Origin: Notolepis coatsorum
Lineage: Eukaryota > Chordata > Actinopteri > Aulopiformes > Paralepididae
Direction of reading: 5' to 3'
Assembly (NCBI GenBank): GCA_963971535.1
Contig: OZ020594.1
Coordinates: 116,161,127 to 116,225,126, forward strand
DNA: 64,000 bases
In this document: one piece after another, positions 1-10,911 of the stretch
Numbering within the stretch: position 1 is the stretch's first letter
Layout: the number at the start of each line of letters is the position of its first letter
Made by a program: the position numbers and the translations under genes
The notes under the pieces: generated by a model
The model's database searches: none
Told to the model about the DNA's origin: nothing
Seen by the model: only the letters and a program-made list of their open reading frames with translations

Positions 1-118
1 CCTTGTACCGACTCGTGGGAGAACATGCGAACAACAACCAGGTAGGGGAGGGGGGGAATTGGCACAACGACTAATTGGGACGGGGAGAAAAAATCTGAGA
101 AAAATAGGAGAAAGAGAA
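1..118 (+). repeat. SINE 3' part (partial)
   Basis: The stretch around 50-118, with a GGGAATTGGCA-like block followed by an A/G-rich tail, resembles the 3' ends of the SINE-like copies at 49983-50310 and 61567-61966. The 5' part lies outside the window. Identification rests only on this internal similarity. Confidence 0.4.
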
Positions 119-150
119 GGTTCAAATATAATTGTCCCCCCCAATAATAT

Positions 151-294
151 GTGCTATCAAGACTGTGTATCTAGTGTATCTACTCCTGCTCTGTAATTCT
201 AGTTTCAAAATACTCCCTAAAAGCTTCATTTGCGTATTAAAATGATTAAAATGTTCTACCGGGGGACGATGCTCCCGGTACCCCCTACTCTGCG
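151..294 (+). repeat. direct repeat flanking LINE copy A (left)
   Basis: About 110-140 bp beginning GTGCTATCAAGACT and ending near ACTCTGCG recurs in the same orientation at 18537-18645, on the other side of the heavily interrupted LINE copy. The pair could be a very long target-site duplication or an older tandem duplication into which the LINE inserted. Confidence 0.7.
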
Positions 295-825
295 TGAATG
301 AATGAATGAAAACTTTATTTAACAGATTGCAGAAAGGGTACAATACAGTACGGCTCAATACATACAATTGTTAAGGGGATGCAGACCAGAGAAAGACGTT
401 TGTCTTGTTTACATCAGGGTCCCCCATTTTCAATTCATAGTGACATTTATGACATATAACACTAACCCTAACCCTTATAACACACACAACATACATGACA
501 TCATGACATTTATGGCATAGGGACATACATGACATACAGGTATATAGTACTGTTACATTTGTGACATATATGATATGCAAATATACAGTACTGTTACCCA
601 TAGATCCTGACAGAGTATATATGATGGGGAGGAGACTGTACATTAAGAGGGGGTAGGGCTGGGCGATATGACGATATTATATAAATATCGGGTACAGTTC
701 ATTAACGATACACTTTTTAAACGTATCGTGGATATCGTGATGTTTTGCCCAAGAGGCTTGTGTTGCGTCAATCTGGTCCACACGTTGACACTTTTGAACA
801 GCGCCGCCCCACACACACACTACTG

Positions 826-908
826 CAGGGCTATTCAACTGGCGGCCCGCGGGCCAGATCCGGCCCGCGGGATGATTCTGACCGGCCCGCCAAAGATTAC
901 ATGATAAT

Positions 909-942
<34 letters not shown>

Positions 943-2010
943 TTTTTTTTCTTTTTTTACTTTTTTCTTTTCATGTCAACGTTAACACGCACAATTGAGC
1001 CAAAAGTCACTCAATTAATGACAGATTTCATTGATAAATTGAGGGAAAACTTTGCAAGTCGATTTGATGAATTTGACATGTCCAGAGAATTGATGCATTT
1101 TGTGAGCAACCCATTTGCCAATGTAGCTGCTATTTCCACAAAAGGAAAAGAGTTCCTTGCATCACTTCACATTGATGAAGGTCTCCTGCAACTTGAAATA
1201 ATTGACATGCAAGCATCATCTGCTCTGAAGCAGGCACTTGAGAATGAATCCACCACAACATTTTGGATAAAGTGTATTCATGTCAAGACATTCCCCAAAA
1301 TAAAAACGCTGGCAATATCTGTGCTAACAATGTTTGGCTCAACATACACCTGTGAATCCAGTTTCTCTCACATGAATGCCATTAAAACAAGCAACGTGCC
1401 TCCTTGACAAATGAGCATTTGCATCACTGTTTGTGGGTAGCCCTCACTTCCTATGAACCCTCTTTCTCTGCCATTGCCCAGTCAAAGAAGTGCAATCGCT
1501 CTCATTAGATGTGTGTAGGCTAGGCCTGTCTGCCCCCCACCCCCCTGATGTTTGAGAGTTAAGAGTGGACAATAAGTGCTAATAAGATGCTGTGATTTGC
1601 TGTTGTTGCACAGACATGAAGCACTTTTTCATAAGCTCAGCTGCACTATAATGTGTTTTTTTGTTCAAGTGTTGATGTTAGAATGTTCAGATGCACATCA
1701 TGCACTTGTTTGTTTTTTTATTTTATTTTTATATTGAAATGTTGAAGAGGAGATGTTGCAGTTGTTGCACAGTCATAAATGAAGCACTTTCTGCAGGAGA
1801 TGTTGCAGATGTGGCACATAAATGAAGCACTTTTTTTGAAAAGTATACTACTTTTGCAATGTAGTTAAATAAAAGTTGTGAAAATGTGGTTGCGTGTTGT
1901 GTCAAGTGTACATATATTCATAGCACGGGGAGGCGCCGTGGCAGTCCGGCCCCTGGCCCCTTGGGTTTCTGACAATGTGGCCCCCTGAACAATTTAGTTG
2001 AATAGCCCTG
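826..2010 (+). mobile_element. hAT element with decayed transposase
   Basis: The ends are inverted repeats CAGGGCTATTCAACT, with an exact 8-bp target duplication CACTACTG at 818-825 and 2011-2018. The left end is followed by GC-rich GGCGGCCCGCGGGCC, as in many fish hAT families. It carries the C-terminal part of a hAT transposase and an A/T homopolymer tract near 908-975. It is nested inside the element at 654-2916. Confidence 0.93.
973..1508 (+). pseudogene. hAT transposase C-terminal fragment
   Basis: The plus-strand reading from the ATG near 973 gives a region like the C-terminal hAT dimerisation domain of ZBED/GTF2IRD2-type transposases: a run of short helices, then a FPKIKTLAISVLTMFGSTY block and a CESSFSHMNAIK block. 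The frame stops at 1407. Reading resumes in another frame (LTNEHLHHCLWVAL) to a TAG near 1506, so about one base has been lost near 1400. The N-terminal BED finger and most of the RNase H-like catalytic core are absent, so the copy cannot encode an active enzyme. Confidence 0.75.
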
Positions 2011-2489
2011 CACTACTGCATCAAAAGTTACTACTTATGATAACAAAGGCATTCGTTTTGTGGCATTGACGTTATATAGTTACACTTTCAATAACATCAG
2101 CGTATTTACATAGCAACGACCGAGGTCGACCTAGATATAGCAAGCATTAGCCGTTCATATCTCAGCCCGTGCTGACTCCGTTGTGCCCATTCTGCGGTCT
2201 GTTAATAACGTTTTCAATCAGACAGATGTATGGAAAGGCTTTTATTATAACATCCGTTGCAGTAAAATCATTATGCCTCCAGTCGTTTAGTCATTCTGCA
2301 GAGCTAAAAGCTAAACGTCGGCCGCGGCGAGCTGCCGCTGCCATTGTTGTTTTCATTGAGCTCTCCAATGGCGGAAGTAAAAAATGAATACACGCTTACC
2401 GATTGGTGCTAAGAACAGCAGGGCGGGTGCAAGCGATGTGACGTAATTGGCAGACGCGACTGTCAATCAAAATGATTCTGTTTGCCGAC

Positions 2490-2640
2490 TGAATGAATAT
2501 AAACGTTATTAACAGATTGCAGCATAGGTACAATACAGTACAGCTCAATACAACAACAGTCAACAGTGGACTGGAGGATGCAGACCAGAGAAAGACTTTC
2601 GTCTTGTTTACATCAGGGTCCCCCATTTTCAATTCATCAT
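2490..2640 (-). repeat. LINE 3' end fragment
   Basis: This is the 3' end of the LINE A/B/C family (AATGAATATAAAC tail, AACAGATTGCAG, then the ~60-bp core ending CCCCCATTTTCAATTCA), on the minus strand. It lies inside the hAT at 654-2916, so it inserted into that hAT or was carried by it. Confidence 0.8.
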
Positions 2641-2924
2641 ATTTCATATCTAAATCATATAATATCTCATTGCTAAATATATGCAATATATAATCTAATA
2701 ATCCAATAATCTAAATCTAATATATAATATAAAAATGCTAAATGCATGGGTATTTTATTTTGTCTTTAATGTTAGCTTGCAAACTCAAATACTGTCTTGA
2801 AGCCTCATAATGAATTGTTTGGGGAAAAAAAGAAAAACATCGTGATGCGTATCGTGTATCGCCGAAAGGTCAGAAAATATCGTGATATCATATTTAGGCC
2901 ATATCGCCCAGCCCTAAGAGGGGG

Positions 2925-4097
2925 TATAGTGTATCTTGTAGACCAGGCCCATTGCAAGTTGCTGTACTCTGTCGTCTACTCTAAGCCATCCTAGGTAGTC
3001 AAAGTCGGCAGGGGTGAGGTGGGTTCTAGGAGTAAGGTCAAGTAGTAGTCTGACCAGTTTGTTTTGTGATGTTTGTAATCTTGTTTTTAGCGCCTTTGAG
3101 GTGCTTTGGTACCATGAGGTGCAAGCATAGTCGTAGTACCCTTGAATGAGTGCTCCTGCCAGAGTCTTCAGGGTATTCTTGTTTACCAGAGAGGAGCTCC
3201 GGTACAAGAATCTAGTTCGTTGGTTGACTTTTTTTTATTACCTTGGATGCCATTTTGTCACAGGAAAGATTTGCCTCTAGGATGGACCCTAGGTATGTAA
3301 TTTCATCTTTCCTTGTGACAATATTGTCACCCACTGTAACTGAGAAGCCGTCGGTCTTGCTGAGTTTGTTATTTGATCCGAAGAGAATGGACTCTGTTTT
3401 ACCGAGGTGTAATGATAGTTTGTTATCAGCGAGCCAGGTGCAGATTCTGCAGAGTTCTGAGCTGAGGGTTTTTTCAACCTGTAACTTGTTCTTGTCAGAG
3501 ACCAGCAGGGCTGAGTCGTCTGTGAACAAGAACAAGTTGCAGTCACAAGCTGATGACATGTCATTTGCATAAATTAGGAACAGTAGCGGTCCTAGTATGC
3601 TTCCTTGTGGAACACCACAGCTCACTGTGAGGGGGGGGATAGAGTACCGTTTACCTCCACCATCTGTTCTCTCCCCTCAAGGTAGGATTGCATCCAGCTC
3701 ACTGATAAACTATCAAAACCAATAGCTTTTAGCTTGTCAATCAGAATGGAGTGATTGACAGTGTCGAAGGCCTTTTGTAGGTCCAGCATGACCATGCCGC
3801 AGTATTTGCCCGCGTCCACCTCTTGTTTGATGTGGTCATTCAAATAGAGAAGGCATGTGTCAGTGGAGTGGGATGTTCTGAAGCCAGATTGGAATTCGTA
3901 GATTAGATTTTTTCCCGCTAGGTACTTTTCGACCTGTACGTAGACTATTTTTTCCATGACTTTCGAGATGGAGGTAAGGATAGAAACAGGTCGGTAGTTG
4001 CCTGGGTCTAATTTGCTGCCCTTTTTGTGCAGAGGGGTCACTCTCGCTATTTTGAAGTCCTTGGGGACGTGGCCCTGTTTTATGGAGAGGTTTATTA
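2925..4097 (-). pseudogene. LINE copy A reverse transcriptase fragment
   Basis: On the minus strand, 4097 to about 3625 encodes RT fingers and palm: NYRPVSILTSISKVMEKI, FQSGFRTSHSTDTCLLYL, MVMLDLQKAFDTVNHSIL. The frame then shifts and 3625-3212 gives CGVPQGSILGPLLFLIYA and the YLGSILEANLSCDK region. From 3207 the C-terminal segment (LVRLLLDLTPRTHL) continues. The catalytic palm motif reads FTDD where copy B has FADD. At least two frameshifts break the reading, and the 5' part of the RT lies at 18403-18515 beyond the second hAT. The copy is non-functional. Confidence 0.85.
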
Positions 4098-4165
4098 TAG
4101 GGCTGGGCGATATGGCCTCTAAATGATATCGCAATATTTTTTGGCCATAACACGATACACGATAT

Positions 4166-5525
4166 TGTAACATGCGTTACTTTATGAAGAAGATGTCAAT
4201 GTGTTGATAAGTGAAGTGTGGGCCCAATATGTTAGGATGTGCCAATGTCAGCATATTTGGGTCACTTGACCTTTAAGATTCCAGGTATGGGTGTGGTTAG
4301 GGGCGGTCCTAACCATCAGGGGGCCATCTTGGATTGGAATCATGGCCTGATGGAGTTTTTTTTGCTACTGCTATTGTGAGAGGAAGGAGGGATTTTGCCA
4401 GGCCTCCAAAAACATTCTTCAGTAACCAAGGACAGGTCAGCTGCAGTGGTGCTTCCCAGTGGATTACTATTTTTGCCTTTCCTTTTTCTAAGATGTGGAT
4501 CAACCCAGGACTTATCACCTTTTGGACACTCAAAGGTTTGAGTGTTGCTGGACAATACTAGCTCTACCATGCAGGCTGCATGGTCGGGTAGGCCTGAACA
4601 TTATAACATGGTTGCATTAGACGGTAACATTAACATGGTTACATTAGACATGGTAACATTATAACATGGTTGCATTAGACATGGTAACATTAACATGGTT
4701 ACATTAGACTAACATGGTTACATTAGACATGGTAACATTATAACATGGTTGCATTAGACATGGTAACATTAACATGGTTACATTAGACATGGTAACATTA
4801 TAACATGGTTGCATTAGACATGGTAACATTAACATGGTTGCATTAGACATGGTAACATTATAACATGGTTGCATTAGACATGGTAACATTAACATGGTTA
4901 CATTAGACATGGTAACATTATAACATGGTGGCATTAGACATGGTAACATTATAACATGGTTGCATTAGAAATGGTAACATTAACATGGTTGCATTAGACA
5001 TGGTAACATTATAACATGGTTGCACTAGACATGGTAACATTAACATGGTTACATTAGACATGGTAACATAATAACATGGTTGCATTAGACATGGTAACAT
5101 TAGACATGGTAACATTATAACATGGTTGCATTAGACATGGTAACATTAACATGGTTACATTAGACATGGTAACATTATAACATGGTTGCATTAGACATGG
5201 TAACATTAACATGGTTACATTAGACATGGTAACATTATAACATGGTTGCATTAGACATGGTAACATTAACATGGTTACATTAGACATGGTAACATACGGT
5301 ACATTAGACATGGTAAACATTTATGTTGGGGCTAATGGACTGTAAAGCTGACGGGACCGTTCTTATTGGTTTGAGATGATTTTTGTTGTACCATACGTTG
5401 CTATGGGGTGCCCCATTTATTTTGATCTTCTTTTTGGTTAATACAACACTTTGAATTTAACACTGTTCCAGTACTCTCATTCTTTATAGCTGAACAGGTT
5501 GTTTATTATTATCAAGCTTGTTACA
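4166..5525 (+). repeat. 5' LTR of gypsy element
   Basis: The LTR is 1360 bp, TG...CA bounded, and matches the 3' LTR across its length. About half of it is a 60-bp-period minisatellite. The segment after the minisatellite (GGGGCTAATGGACTGTAAAG onward) is also shared by both LTRs. Confidence 0.92.
4596..5318 (+). repeat. 60-bp minisatellite inside 5' LTR
   Basis: The period is exactly 60 bp over several consecutive lines, built from shorter ACATGGTTRCATTAG / ACATGGTAACATTA sub-units. It gives long spurious minus-strand reading frames rich in MLPCLMQPCYNVTMSN; these are repeat artefacts. Confidence 0.95.
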
Positions 5526-5635
5526 GAAATAGCAACCACGAAGGGACCTTAAAAAAAACAGTAACAGTGTAAAATATTCTCTATGTTGTTGTTAAGAGCT
5601 TTTGTTTTGTTTTGTTAGTTTGGGGTTGCTATACC

Positions 5636-6381
5636 ATGGCTACACCTATGCATTCTCCTACTCCAGGGAGTATTGTCGAAGAAGAGGTTGCCTCAGACCG
5701 AGAAGAGGTTGCCTCAGACCAGGGAGAGGGAGAACTTGCTGAAGCTCTCATGGACTTCACGGCTGGCCCTTTTGTGACAAGGAGAGAGCCTGTACAGGAG
5801 CTAGCTGATCCTGTACAGGAGCTAGCTGAGACTCTTAATGACTTATATGTGAATGATGACTGCTCTTGGGGTAGTGAGGAACAGCAACCTGAGGTCACTG
5901 TTATCCATTCTGGCGCATTATCTACCTCTGGGATGGGGGAAGCCGAAGTAGCTACTGACATTACACAGTTTCAGTCACGTTTGAGTGCTGTGGAAAGAGA
6001 GATCCAGGCTTTCCATATAAATACACCTAGACAAGATGACATGCTCAGGTATTACATTGACCGTAAATGTCAACGACTACAACAGACTTTTCAGAGCGAT
6101 ATTAATAACCTCCAACAGTCAATGGTGGAGTGTTTGAAAAGACGAGACAAACAACTTAATACCCAACCACAAAACCCCATCAGGAGGACTAGCACTCCTG
6201 TACGGGATGATACACCGTCTGTTCACTTTTCTGTTTTCAACCCTAGGAGCGAGCCTGCTGAGTTCAGAGGGAGCTCGAGGAGAGAAATGGGAGCACCTGT
6301 TCACAGCTACAAACTGCCGGTGAAAGTCGAGTTTCCTTGCTTTGGTGGTCCAGAGGACGACACTGATCCGCTGTCATACAT
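5636..6381 (+). pseudogene. gypsy gag, N-terminal part
   Basis: The start ATG at 5636 is in good context (ACCATGG); an upstream in-frame ATG at 5612 is less attractive. The protein is acidic at first, with short repeats (EEVASD twice, PVQELA twice), then has a probable coiled coil (QSRLSAVEREIQAFHINTPR onward, near residues 110-170). It enters the conserved gag fold at VEFPCFGGPEDDTDPLSY. The reading is interrupted at 6382 by a DNA transposon and resumes in the same frame at 9217. It is annotated as a gag fragment by position and by the gag motif that follows. Confidence 0.8.
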
Positions 6382-6957
6382 GTGTCACCTCACAGCGCTT
6401 TATGCCAGATCTCTACATTTTCATTTTTCAGATTATTCCAGATTGCTAAAGTACAGAATCTAAGCTTTCAAATGATGTGTCATATGTTGACATCTGAGAA
6501 TGTTTTGAACACGATGTGCCCAATTATAACTTCTAAAACTGGCTGTGTTCTAAATTACCAAAGAGGTGAAAAGGTGTCTCAAAGGAAGGCAACTTTTCAC
6601 ACTTCAGACAGTTTCAACTGGGCGTCAACAAACCCCCCTCCAGCAACGCCCCTCACCTGAATAACATTAACATAATTAAGTGCTGCTGAATCAGAGTTCT
6701 CTCTCCTCAGGACCCCTGTCTCTCCAGGACCCCCTATCTGGACTGTATAGGACTGTGAAGCTATGTACCCCCCCCCCCCCCATGCTGCTTTGACACCAGA
6801 ATTATTGTTAAATCTATGTCACAACGAGAAAAAGCAACAAAGTCCTCACTCAGTGGCATGGGCCTAATGTTATGTAGCTCTGCAAGCTGCTTACACACTG
6901 CTTATCATATCACTCCTAGCTACACATACGCACGGTCCTCATGTCATGAGGTGATGA

Positions 6958-7221
6958 GCATCTTAAACTATCTGGACTCAGTGGTTAAGAGGTGATGCAG
7001 CATCTTAAACTATCTGGACTCAGTGGTTAAGAGGTGATGCAGCATCTTAAACTAGCTGGACTCAGTGGTTAAGAGGTGATGCAGCATCTTAAACAAGCTG
7101 GACTCAGTGGTTAAGAGGTGATGCAGCATCTTAAACTAGCTGGACTCAGTGGCTAAGCGGTGATGCAGCATCTTAAACTAGCTGGACTCAGTGGCTAAGC
7201 GGTGATGCAGCATCTTAAACT
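6958..7221 (+). repeat. 42-bp tandem repeat
   Basis: About six copies of a 42-bp unit (CATCTTAAACTATCTGGACT followed by CAGTGGTTAAGAGGTGATGC) with a few substitutions, followed by a short CA run. Confidence 0.9.
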
Positions 7222-7369
7222 ACACACACACACACACAGTTCTCATATCCCTCCTAGCCACCACAACCTAATGTTATGTAGCTCTCCACCTTGCTATCTG
7301 ATGCTCATCACCTCTCTTAGACACTGATGTAGCAGTACTGTCTACCTGTATGTCATGTATGTCAATGTT

Positions 7370-7515
7370 ATGATGCATTGAAAATGGGGGACCCTGATGT
7401 AAACAAGACGAAAGTCTTTCTCAGGTCTGCATCCCCTTAACAATTGTGTGTATTGAGCTGTATTGTACTGTACCCATTCTGCAATCTGTGCTGAGATTAT
7501 AAACTTGTTGTTATT
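7370..7515 (+). repeat. LINE 3' end fragment
   Basis: The ~60-bp core (AAAATGGGGGACCCTGATGT onward) and the following CAATCTGT block of the LINE A/B/C 3' end, on the plus strand. It ends in a CA microsatellite. A shorter core-only copy lies at about 8537-8580. Confidence 0.8.
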
Positions 7516-7594
7516 ACACACACACACACACACACACATGGACCCTGCATCCATACACTTTCGTCTTGTTTACAGCTCTCCACCTTGCACCTTG

Positions 7595-8310
7595 TAACGT
7601 TAACGCAGCTGTCAACTGTACTTTACTATGGAATATACATGTATTGTTAGAAAATGTTTTGGATCTAAATCACTTGGAGTTTGAAAGTGATATCAGAAGA
7701 AACTACTCAACCTCGGCTGTCTTTAACTATGAATGAACACAACACTCTAACTCACCATGTTTAGATAATAAAGTACTCAACCTCTACTTGTCTACTGTCT
7801 GACTGAACACAACACTCTAACTTACCATGTTTAGATAATGAAGTACTCAACCTCTACTGTATTTAACTATGAGTGAACACAACACTCTAACTTTTGTGTT
7901 CACTCATAGTTAAATACAGTAGAGGTTGAGTACTTTATTATCTAAAGATGGTAAGTTATAGTGTTGTGTTCACTCATAGTTAAATACAGTAGAGGTTGAG
8001 TACTTCATTATCTAAAGATGGTAAGTTAGAGTGTTGTGTTCACTCATAGTTAAATACAGTAGAGGTTGAGTACTTCATTATCTAAACGTGTTGTGTTCAG
8101 TCAGACAGTAGACAAGTAGAGGTTGAGTACTTTATTATCTAAACATGGTGAGTTAGAGTGTTGTGTTCAATCATAGTTAAAGACAGCCGAGGTTGAGTAG
8201 TTTCTTCTGATATCACTTTCAAACTCCAAGTGATTTAGATCCAAAACATTTTCTAACAATACATGTATATTCCATAGTAAAGTACAGTTGACAGCTGCGT
8301 TAACGTTACA
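7595..8310. repeat. large foldback (inverted repeat)
   Basis: Sequence from about 7595 to 7890 recurs inverted from about 7895 to 8310. Shared blocks include CAACCTCTACTGTATTTAAC and TGATATCAGAAGAAACTACT. The centre is near 7893. The right arm has an extra tandem expansion of the 60-70 bp unit, so the arms are unequal. Confidence 0.85.
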
Positions 8311-8520
8311 ATGTGTTGTAACACTGTTTAGTCTGTGACGACGCGTCGCGATAATATACATGTATATTCCATAGTAAAGTACAGTTGACAGCTGCGTTAA
8401 CGTTACAATGTGTTGTGTTCACAACACTGTTTAGTCTGTGACGACGCGTCGCGATAATATACATGTATATTCCATAGTAAAGTACAGTTGACAGCTGCGT
8501 TAACGTTACAATGCGTTGTG
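8255..8520 (+). repeat. ~110-bp tandem repeat
   Basis: Roughly three copies of a unit containing ACATGTATATTCCATAGTAA, CTGCGTTAACGTTACAATG and GTGACGACGCGTCGCGATAA follow the foldback directly. Confidence 0.8.
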
Positions 8521-9216
8521 TTCATGTATGTCAATGTTATGATGCATTGAAAATGGGGGACCCTGATGTAAACAAGACGAACGCTAACGTTAATGTAATA
8601 AACGTGACATGGTTGGACTTGTGGTCGGCAGAAAAACTTGGTGTAGTTTTATCAAAGATGCGGAATTGTAAACATGCTACTGTAAACATAAACAAACATT
8701 CTTAAACTTACCCATGCAGACGCATCTCGACCGATCTCAGTTAATTTCGTTGAATAGCGCGGTGTTTTCACCGGTGAGCAGAGAGCCAGAGACTGAATCA
8801 ACTGGTTTAACAAAGTTCATGTACTCGTTCATTAGATCCAATGCATTCATCTCTTTCTGATCCAGAGTGCTAATCCCATTGAAAGTGTAAACAGCCAGTG
8901 CGTCGCTTCAAACACTCCCCCAATGTAAATCTCTGCGGGCTGCAGGCTAGGTTTGATTCACATGCAAATACAGTAATTACGCCCCCGTTTCATTGAAATA
9001 AAGTCCGTGAACAACCTAAATTTAAACACAGGTTTGACACTATTTTAGATATTCTAACTGTTCGTTTTTATAGTAAACAAGTACTTATACATTCAATTTA
9101 TAATAATGTGAAGAAAAGAAAAAAACACATAAAAAAAAAAGAGAAAACTCTAGAAGGTCTAGCCAACAAAGGGGCGGGCCGAGTTGTGGTCGCAAGCGCT
9201 GCTAGGTGACACACAT

Positions 9217-10234
9217 AGAGAAGTGTGAGGAGTTCCTGGCCCTTCATCAGCTGACCCATGAAGGTATTTTGGCAACCCTAAATACTGTGCTAAAGGACAC
9301 CGCCAAAGATTGGTGGCGGGTGGAAAGGTCAAGGGTCAAGACATGGGCACAGTTTAAGTCATCATTTCTAAGGTCATTCCTCTCAGAAGACTATGAGGCG
9401 GAAGGAGAGAAAAGGCTTCGGGATCGGATTCAAGGCCAAAAGGAGAGTATTAGAGACTTTGCATTCCAATATAGGGCGTTGTGTATGCGTTGGAGGCCAG
9501 GTTACAGTGAAAAGGAGATAGTCAATCTCATTTTGCGCAACTGCAATCCCAAGTTAGCTAGTAGTGTTAGAGGAACCGCCCACACAGTTGATGAGCTGGT
9601 GAGAATCGGGACTCTCATTGAAGCTGACTGGGCTAGTCAGTCTTCCTATTGGGATAAAGTCAATGCTAATGCAAGTAGAGACAGAGAGTGGGGAAAGAAA
9701 CCCAAACCGAGTAAGGATTCCCCCCAGCCAAAGGAGAGCTACAGGGGACTAGGACCAGGGTATGTGAGCACACTCATGCATGACTCCCCTAGTGGCTCCA
9801 GCATTCAAGGACTCCAGAGTAAGATTGTAGTTCCAATATTGGTTCGTGGAGTGAGGTGCAATGCATTGCTGGACACAGGGGCTACATACACCCTGCTGCA
9901 AGAGTCTCTCTGGACACACATAAAGAAACCTCAGGAATCCTTGACATCAAGTCCAGAGCAATCATTCCTCCTGGCAGACGGAAAAGTTCATCCTGCTTGG
10001 GGGCGGGCTAAACTTTGTTTTGAGTTGCATGAGGACTTATGGCTGATGGATGCCTACGTTATGAGCAAAGAACACTTGGCCTTCCCAGTTGTGTTAGGCC
10101 TTGACTTCCTGTTTAAGACGGGAATCCAACTTGACTTTAAGTCGGGGACATATGGGATTAGGCATGGAGGGAAACTCCAGTTCCATCGCTTTCTTCAAGA
10201 GGAGGTAGGATGGGAGGGTCACTGCCTGGGATGA
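9217..10234 (+). pseudogene. gypsy gag C-terminal part and aspartic protease
   Basis: The reading continues the gag frame after the insertion. A typical gypsy gag helical region comes first (ATLNTVLKDTAKDWW, FKSSFLRSFL, LRDRIQGQKESIRDFAFQYR). About 170 residues later is a retropepsin-like protease with the LLDTGATYTL active-site motif (DTGA near 9872) and a VVLGLDFL block. I see no CCHC zinc knuckle between gag and protease. The frame ends at 10234 and RT lies in another frame, so a frameshift or programmed shift lies just before 10248. The protease would release gag and pol products. Confidence 0.85.
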
Positions 10235-10247
10235 AAAGAGGAAGCCC

Positions 10248-10911
10248 TTGGTGGGGCTGTACTTAGCAGCAACCCCTGTAGCCCAGCAAGAAGTCAATCT
10301 CCAAGTACTTGTCAGCAAGGCTGACGTGGATCAGTCCACCAAGGAAGCCCTACATCACCTTCTACTCCAGTGGCCAAAGGTCTGTTCAGAGCAGCTTGGG
10401 CAAACAGAGGTGGTGACACACACCATCCAAACGACAGATGAGCAGCCAGTTCGAAAAAAGGCATATCGGGTCTCACAGAAGAAAAAGGCTGTGGTGGATA
10501 GGGAAGTGAAGTCCATGCTGGAAAAAGGCATTATCCAACCTTCCAAGTCTCCTTGGGCTGCGCCTATGGTAATCGTTAAGAAAAAGGATGGAGGCGATCG
10601 CCCCTGTGTGGACTATAGGGGTCTCAACTCCAAGACCCCTCTTGATGCCTACCATATGCCAAGCATTCATGAAATCTTGGAATCACTGAATGGTGCAAAG
10701 GTGTTCAGCACCTTAGACCTCAAAAGTGGCTACTGGCAGGTGAGGATGGATCCAGCCAGTAGGCAGAAAACTGCCTTTGTGACCCATGCCGGACTCTTTG
10801 AATTTAGAGTCATGCCTTTTGGCTTGAAGAATGCTGCTGCTACGTTTCAGCGCTTAATGGAAGTGGTGCTAGCCGATCTTAAGGGAGTCACGTGCTTTGT
10901 TTACATAGATG
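10248..10911 (+). pseudogene. gypsy reverse transcriptase, N-terminal part
   Basis: Ty3/gypsy RT copies element RNA into cDNA. Visible motifs are KGIIQPSKSPWAAPMVIVKK, CVDYRGLNSKT, STLDLKSGYWQVRM (motif A, first catalytic Asp) and FGLKNAAATFQRLM (motif B). The frame is broken within the catalytic YIDD motif by a hAT insertion starting at 10912. The remaining residues resume after the target duplication at 13139. Removing the hAT and one target copy would keep a single frame. Confidence 0.9.

Larger units (their letters stand above)
654..2916. mobile_element. hAT-like non-autonomous element
   Basis: The termini are inverted repeats starting TAGGGCTGGGCGATATG on the left and ending with its complement on the right. 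An exact 8-bp target duplication, AGAGGGGG, is present at 646-653 and 2917-2924. Both the duplication length and the termini are typical of hAT elements. It sits in the 3' UTR of LINE copy A. It contains another hAT (826-2010) and a LINE 3' fragment (about 2490-2640), and has no transposase of its own. A second element with the same termini lies at 4098-18394. Confidence 0.9.
6382..9212. mobile_element. unclassified DNA transposon in gypsy gag
   Basis: The termini are 19-bp imperfect inverted repeats: left GTGTCACCTCACAGCGCTT, right the complement of GTGTCACCTAGCAGCGCTT. A 4-bp duplication ACAT is at 6378-6381 and 9213-9216. Removing the element with one ACAT leaves the gag frame open, which supports the boundary. 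I see no transposase. Inside are a 42-bp tandem repeat, LINE 3' fragments, a large foldback and a ~110-bp tandem array. The superfamily is unknown. Confidence 0.75.

Noticed and set aside
4596..5318. CRISPR-like array of repeats
   Set aside because: The units are contiguous minisatellite copies without unique spacers, inside an LTR of a fish retroelement.
4704..5320. Minus-strand frames rich in MLPCLMQPCYNVTMSN (also 15894-16447)
   Set aside because: They are frames across the 60-bp minisatellite in the gypsy LTRs; the period is a multiple of three, so they stay open by arithmetic.
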